In this document: in pieces, positions 6,809 to 7,213 of the stretch
Numbering within the stretch: the stretch's first letter is position 1
Layout of the letters: each line of letters starts with the position of its first letter
NCBI GenBank assembly: GCA_040235375.1
Contig: JBECKQ010000419.1
Coordinates: 1 to 7,213, forward strand
Source of the DNA: JBECKQ01 sp040235375
Lineage (GTDB): Bacteria > Planctomycetota > Phycisphaerae > UBA1845
DNA: 7,213 bases
Direction: 5' to 3'
Program-made: the position numbers and the translations under genes
Notes under the pieces: generated by a model
What the model was told of the DNA's origin: nothing
The model's input: only the letters and a program-made list of their open reading frames with translations
The model's database searches: none

Positions 6809-6841
6809 GGCGGCGTAGCGAGTGACGGGCGTCCTGCCCGT
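6809..6841. repeat. REP-like unit B: GTAG-containing tag plus hairpin 3
   Basis: GGCGGCGTAGCG (6809-6820) differs from the unit A tag at one base and lies exactly 70 bases from it. A hairpin follows with arms ACGGGC (6825-6830) and GCCCGT (6836-6841) around GTCCT. The stem sequence is unrelated to that of unit A; only the tag and the tag-then-hairpin layout are shared. Confidence 0.45.
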
Positions 6842-6902
6842 GGAACGCGCGGACGGTCAGGGCGGGCGCAGGAATCATTCCGGCCGAATCCGGGCGTTCG
6901 TC

Positions 6903-6908
6903 TAGAAT
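6903..6908 (+). promoter_or_regulatory. Possible -10 box for the saccharopine dehydrogenase gene
   Basis: TAGAAT matches TATAAT at five of six positions and lies about 90 bases before the start codon. No good -35 box stands at the right distance; the nearest weak match, TTCCGG (6878-6883), would need a 19-base spacer and overlaps the GGAATCATTCC dyad. Confidence 0.25.
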
Positions 6909-6983
6909 GGAATACAGGCGCGGAGAGGATGCGCGAACGCAGTTGTTTTTCGGATTTCACACCAGATCAGCTTCCCCAGACCT

Positions 6984-6987
6984 GGAG
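6984..6987 (+). promoter_or_regulatory. Ribosome binding site deciding the saccharopine dehydrogenase start
   Basis: GGAG stands eight bases before the ATG at 6996 but only two before the in-frame ATG at 6990. Spacing therefore favours 6996, which gives the family-like N-terminus MKKVLVLGAG. Confidence 0.6.
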
Positions 6988-6995
6988 ACATGCAG

Positions 6996-7213
6996 ATGAA
7001 GAAGGTGCTCGTTCTAGGTGCCGGCCTTGTAACTCGACCCCTCGTGCGATACCTGCTCGACAACGGATTCCATGTCACCGTCGCATCCCGCACCGTCAGC
7101 AAGGCGGAGAAGCTGATCAGCGGTCATCCGAACGGGCAGGCGCTCGCACTGCTCGTTGACAACCGGGCGGAGCTGGAGCGCCTCATCGGCGAGCACGACC
7201 TGGCGGTCAGCCT
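6996..7213 (+). CDS. Saccharopine dehydrogenase (LYS9-like), N-terminal fragment
   Basis: The first 73 codons of a gene cut by the window edge, with no stop reached. The product begins MKKVLVLGAG and continues LVTRPLVRYLLDNGFHVTVA, then SRT. This is a Rossmann nucleotide-binding start with GxGxxxxP (G8, G10, P15), and its overall pattern matches the saccharopine reductase (LYS9) type more closely than other dehydrogenases. The following DNRAELERLIGEHDLAVSL fits the next strand of that fold. Family members interconvert saccharopine and aminoadipate semialdehyde plus glutamate with NADP, in lysine synthesis or breakdown; which direction applies cannot be told from this fragment. It is transcribed away from the dipeptidase gene. 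The fold is secure, the exact substrate less so. Confidence 0.8.
   Translation, partial: MKKVLVLGAGLVTRPLVRYLLDNGFHVTVASRTVSKAEKLISGHPNGQALALLVDNRAELERLIGEHDLAVS

Larger units (their letters stand above)
6596..6995. other. Divergent intergenic region with a hairpin cluster
   Basis: This 400-bp stretch separates the leftward dipeptidase gene from the rightward saccharopine dehydrogenase gene. I see no credible coding sequence in it. From left to right it holds a dipeptidase promoter candidate, three compact GC-rich hairpins (6696-6841), an 11-base dyad GGAATCATTCC (6871-6881), a possible -10 box TAGAAT (6903-6908), and the ribosome site of the rightward gene. As both genes begin here, the hairpins cannot end either transcript. 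Confidence 0.75.

Overview
The window (GC-rich, six protein genes, one cut by the right edge) looks like chromosome from a member of the Planctomycetota or a close relative. This rests on two families together: a secreted protein ending in a two-loop dockerin-like EF-hand domain with paired cysteines, and a pseudopilin-like protein with a C-terminal H-X(n)-DG box. Both families are strongly expanded in planctomycetes. No ribosomal RNA or other marker gene is present, so the assignment is an inference.

Layout, left to right. Positions 27-1858 (+) hold a two-gene unit: an exported dockerin-like protein whose stop codon overlaps the start of a pseudopilin-like protein (TAATG). It meets a leftward operon tail to tail with only 14 bases between the stop codons. 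That operon (4876 down to 1873, minus) has three genes, in transcription order: an SPFH/band-7 'virion core'-type protein with a C-terminal GYF_2 domain, a TFIIB-type zinc-ribbon protein, and a double-zinc-ribbon protein with a C-terminal membrane anchor. A sigma-70-like promoter overlapped by a perfect 10-bp palindrome lies upstream of it. The make-up recalls the Bacillus subtilis YdjG/YdjH/YdjI proteins, an SPFH scaffold with zinc-ribbon membrane partners linked to the phage-shock protein PspA, but no pspA is visible here. Further right is an M20C aminoacyl-histidine dipeptidase (PepD-like, 5087-6595, minus) with all expected metal ligands. A 400-bp divergent intergenic region follows, and then the first 73 codons of a LYS9-like saccharopine dehydrogenase (plus, from 6996).

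The least explained part is the divergent intergenic region. It carries three compact hairpins between about 6696 and 6841. Two of them are preceded by near-identical 12-mers containing GTGG or GTAG. Because both flanking genes start here and point away from each other, the hairpins cannot be terminators for either; they resemble REP elements.

I see no phage, transposase, CRISPR, tRNA or rRNA in the window. The most interesting candidate system is the SPFH/zinc-ribbon cassette. It is probably a variant of a known but poorly understood membrane-stress module rather than something wholly new.
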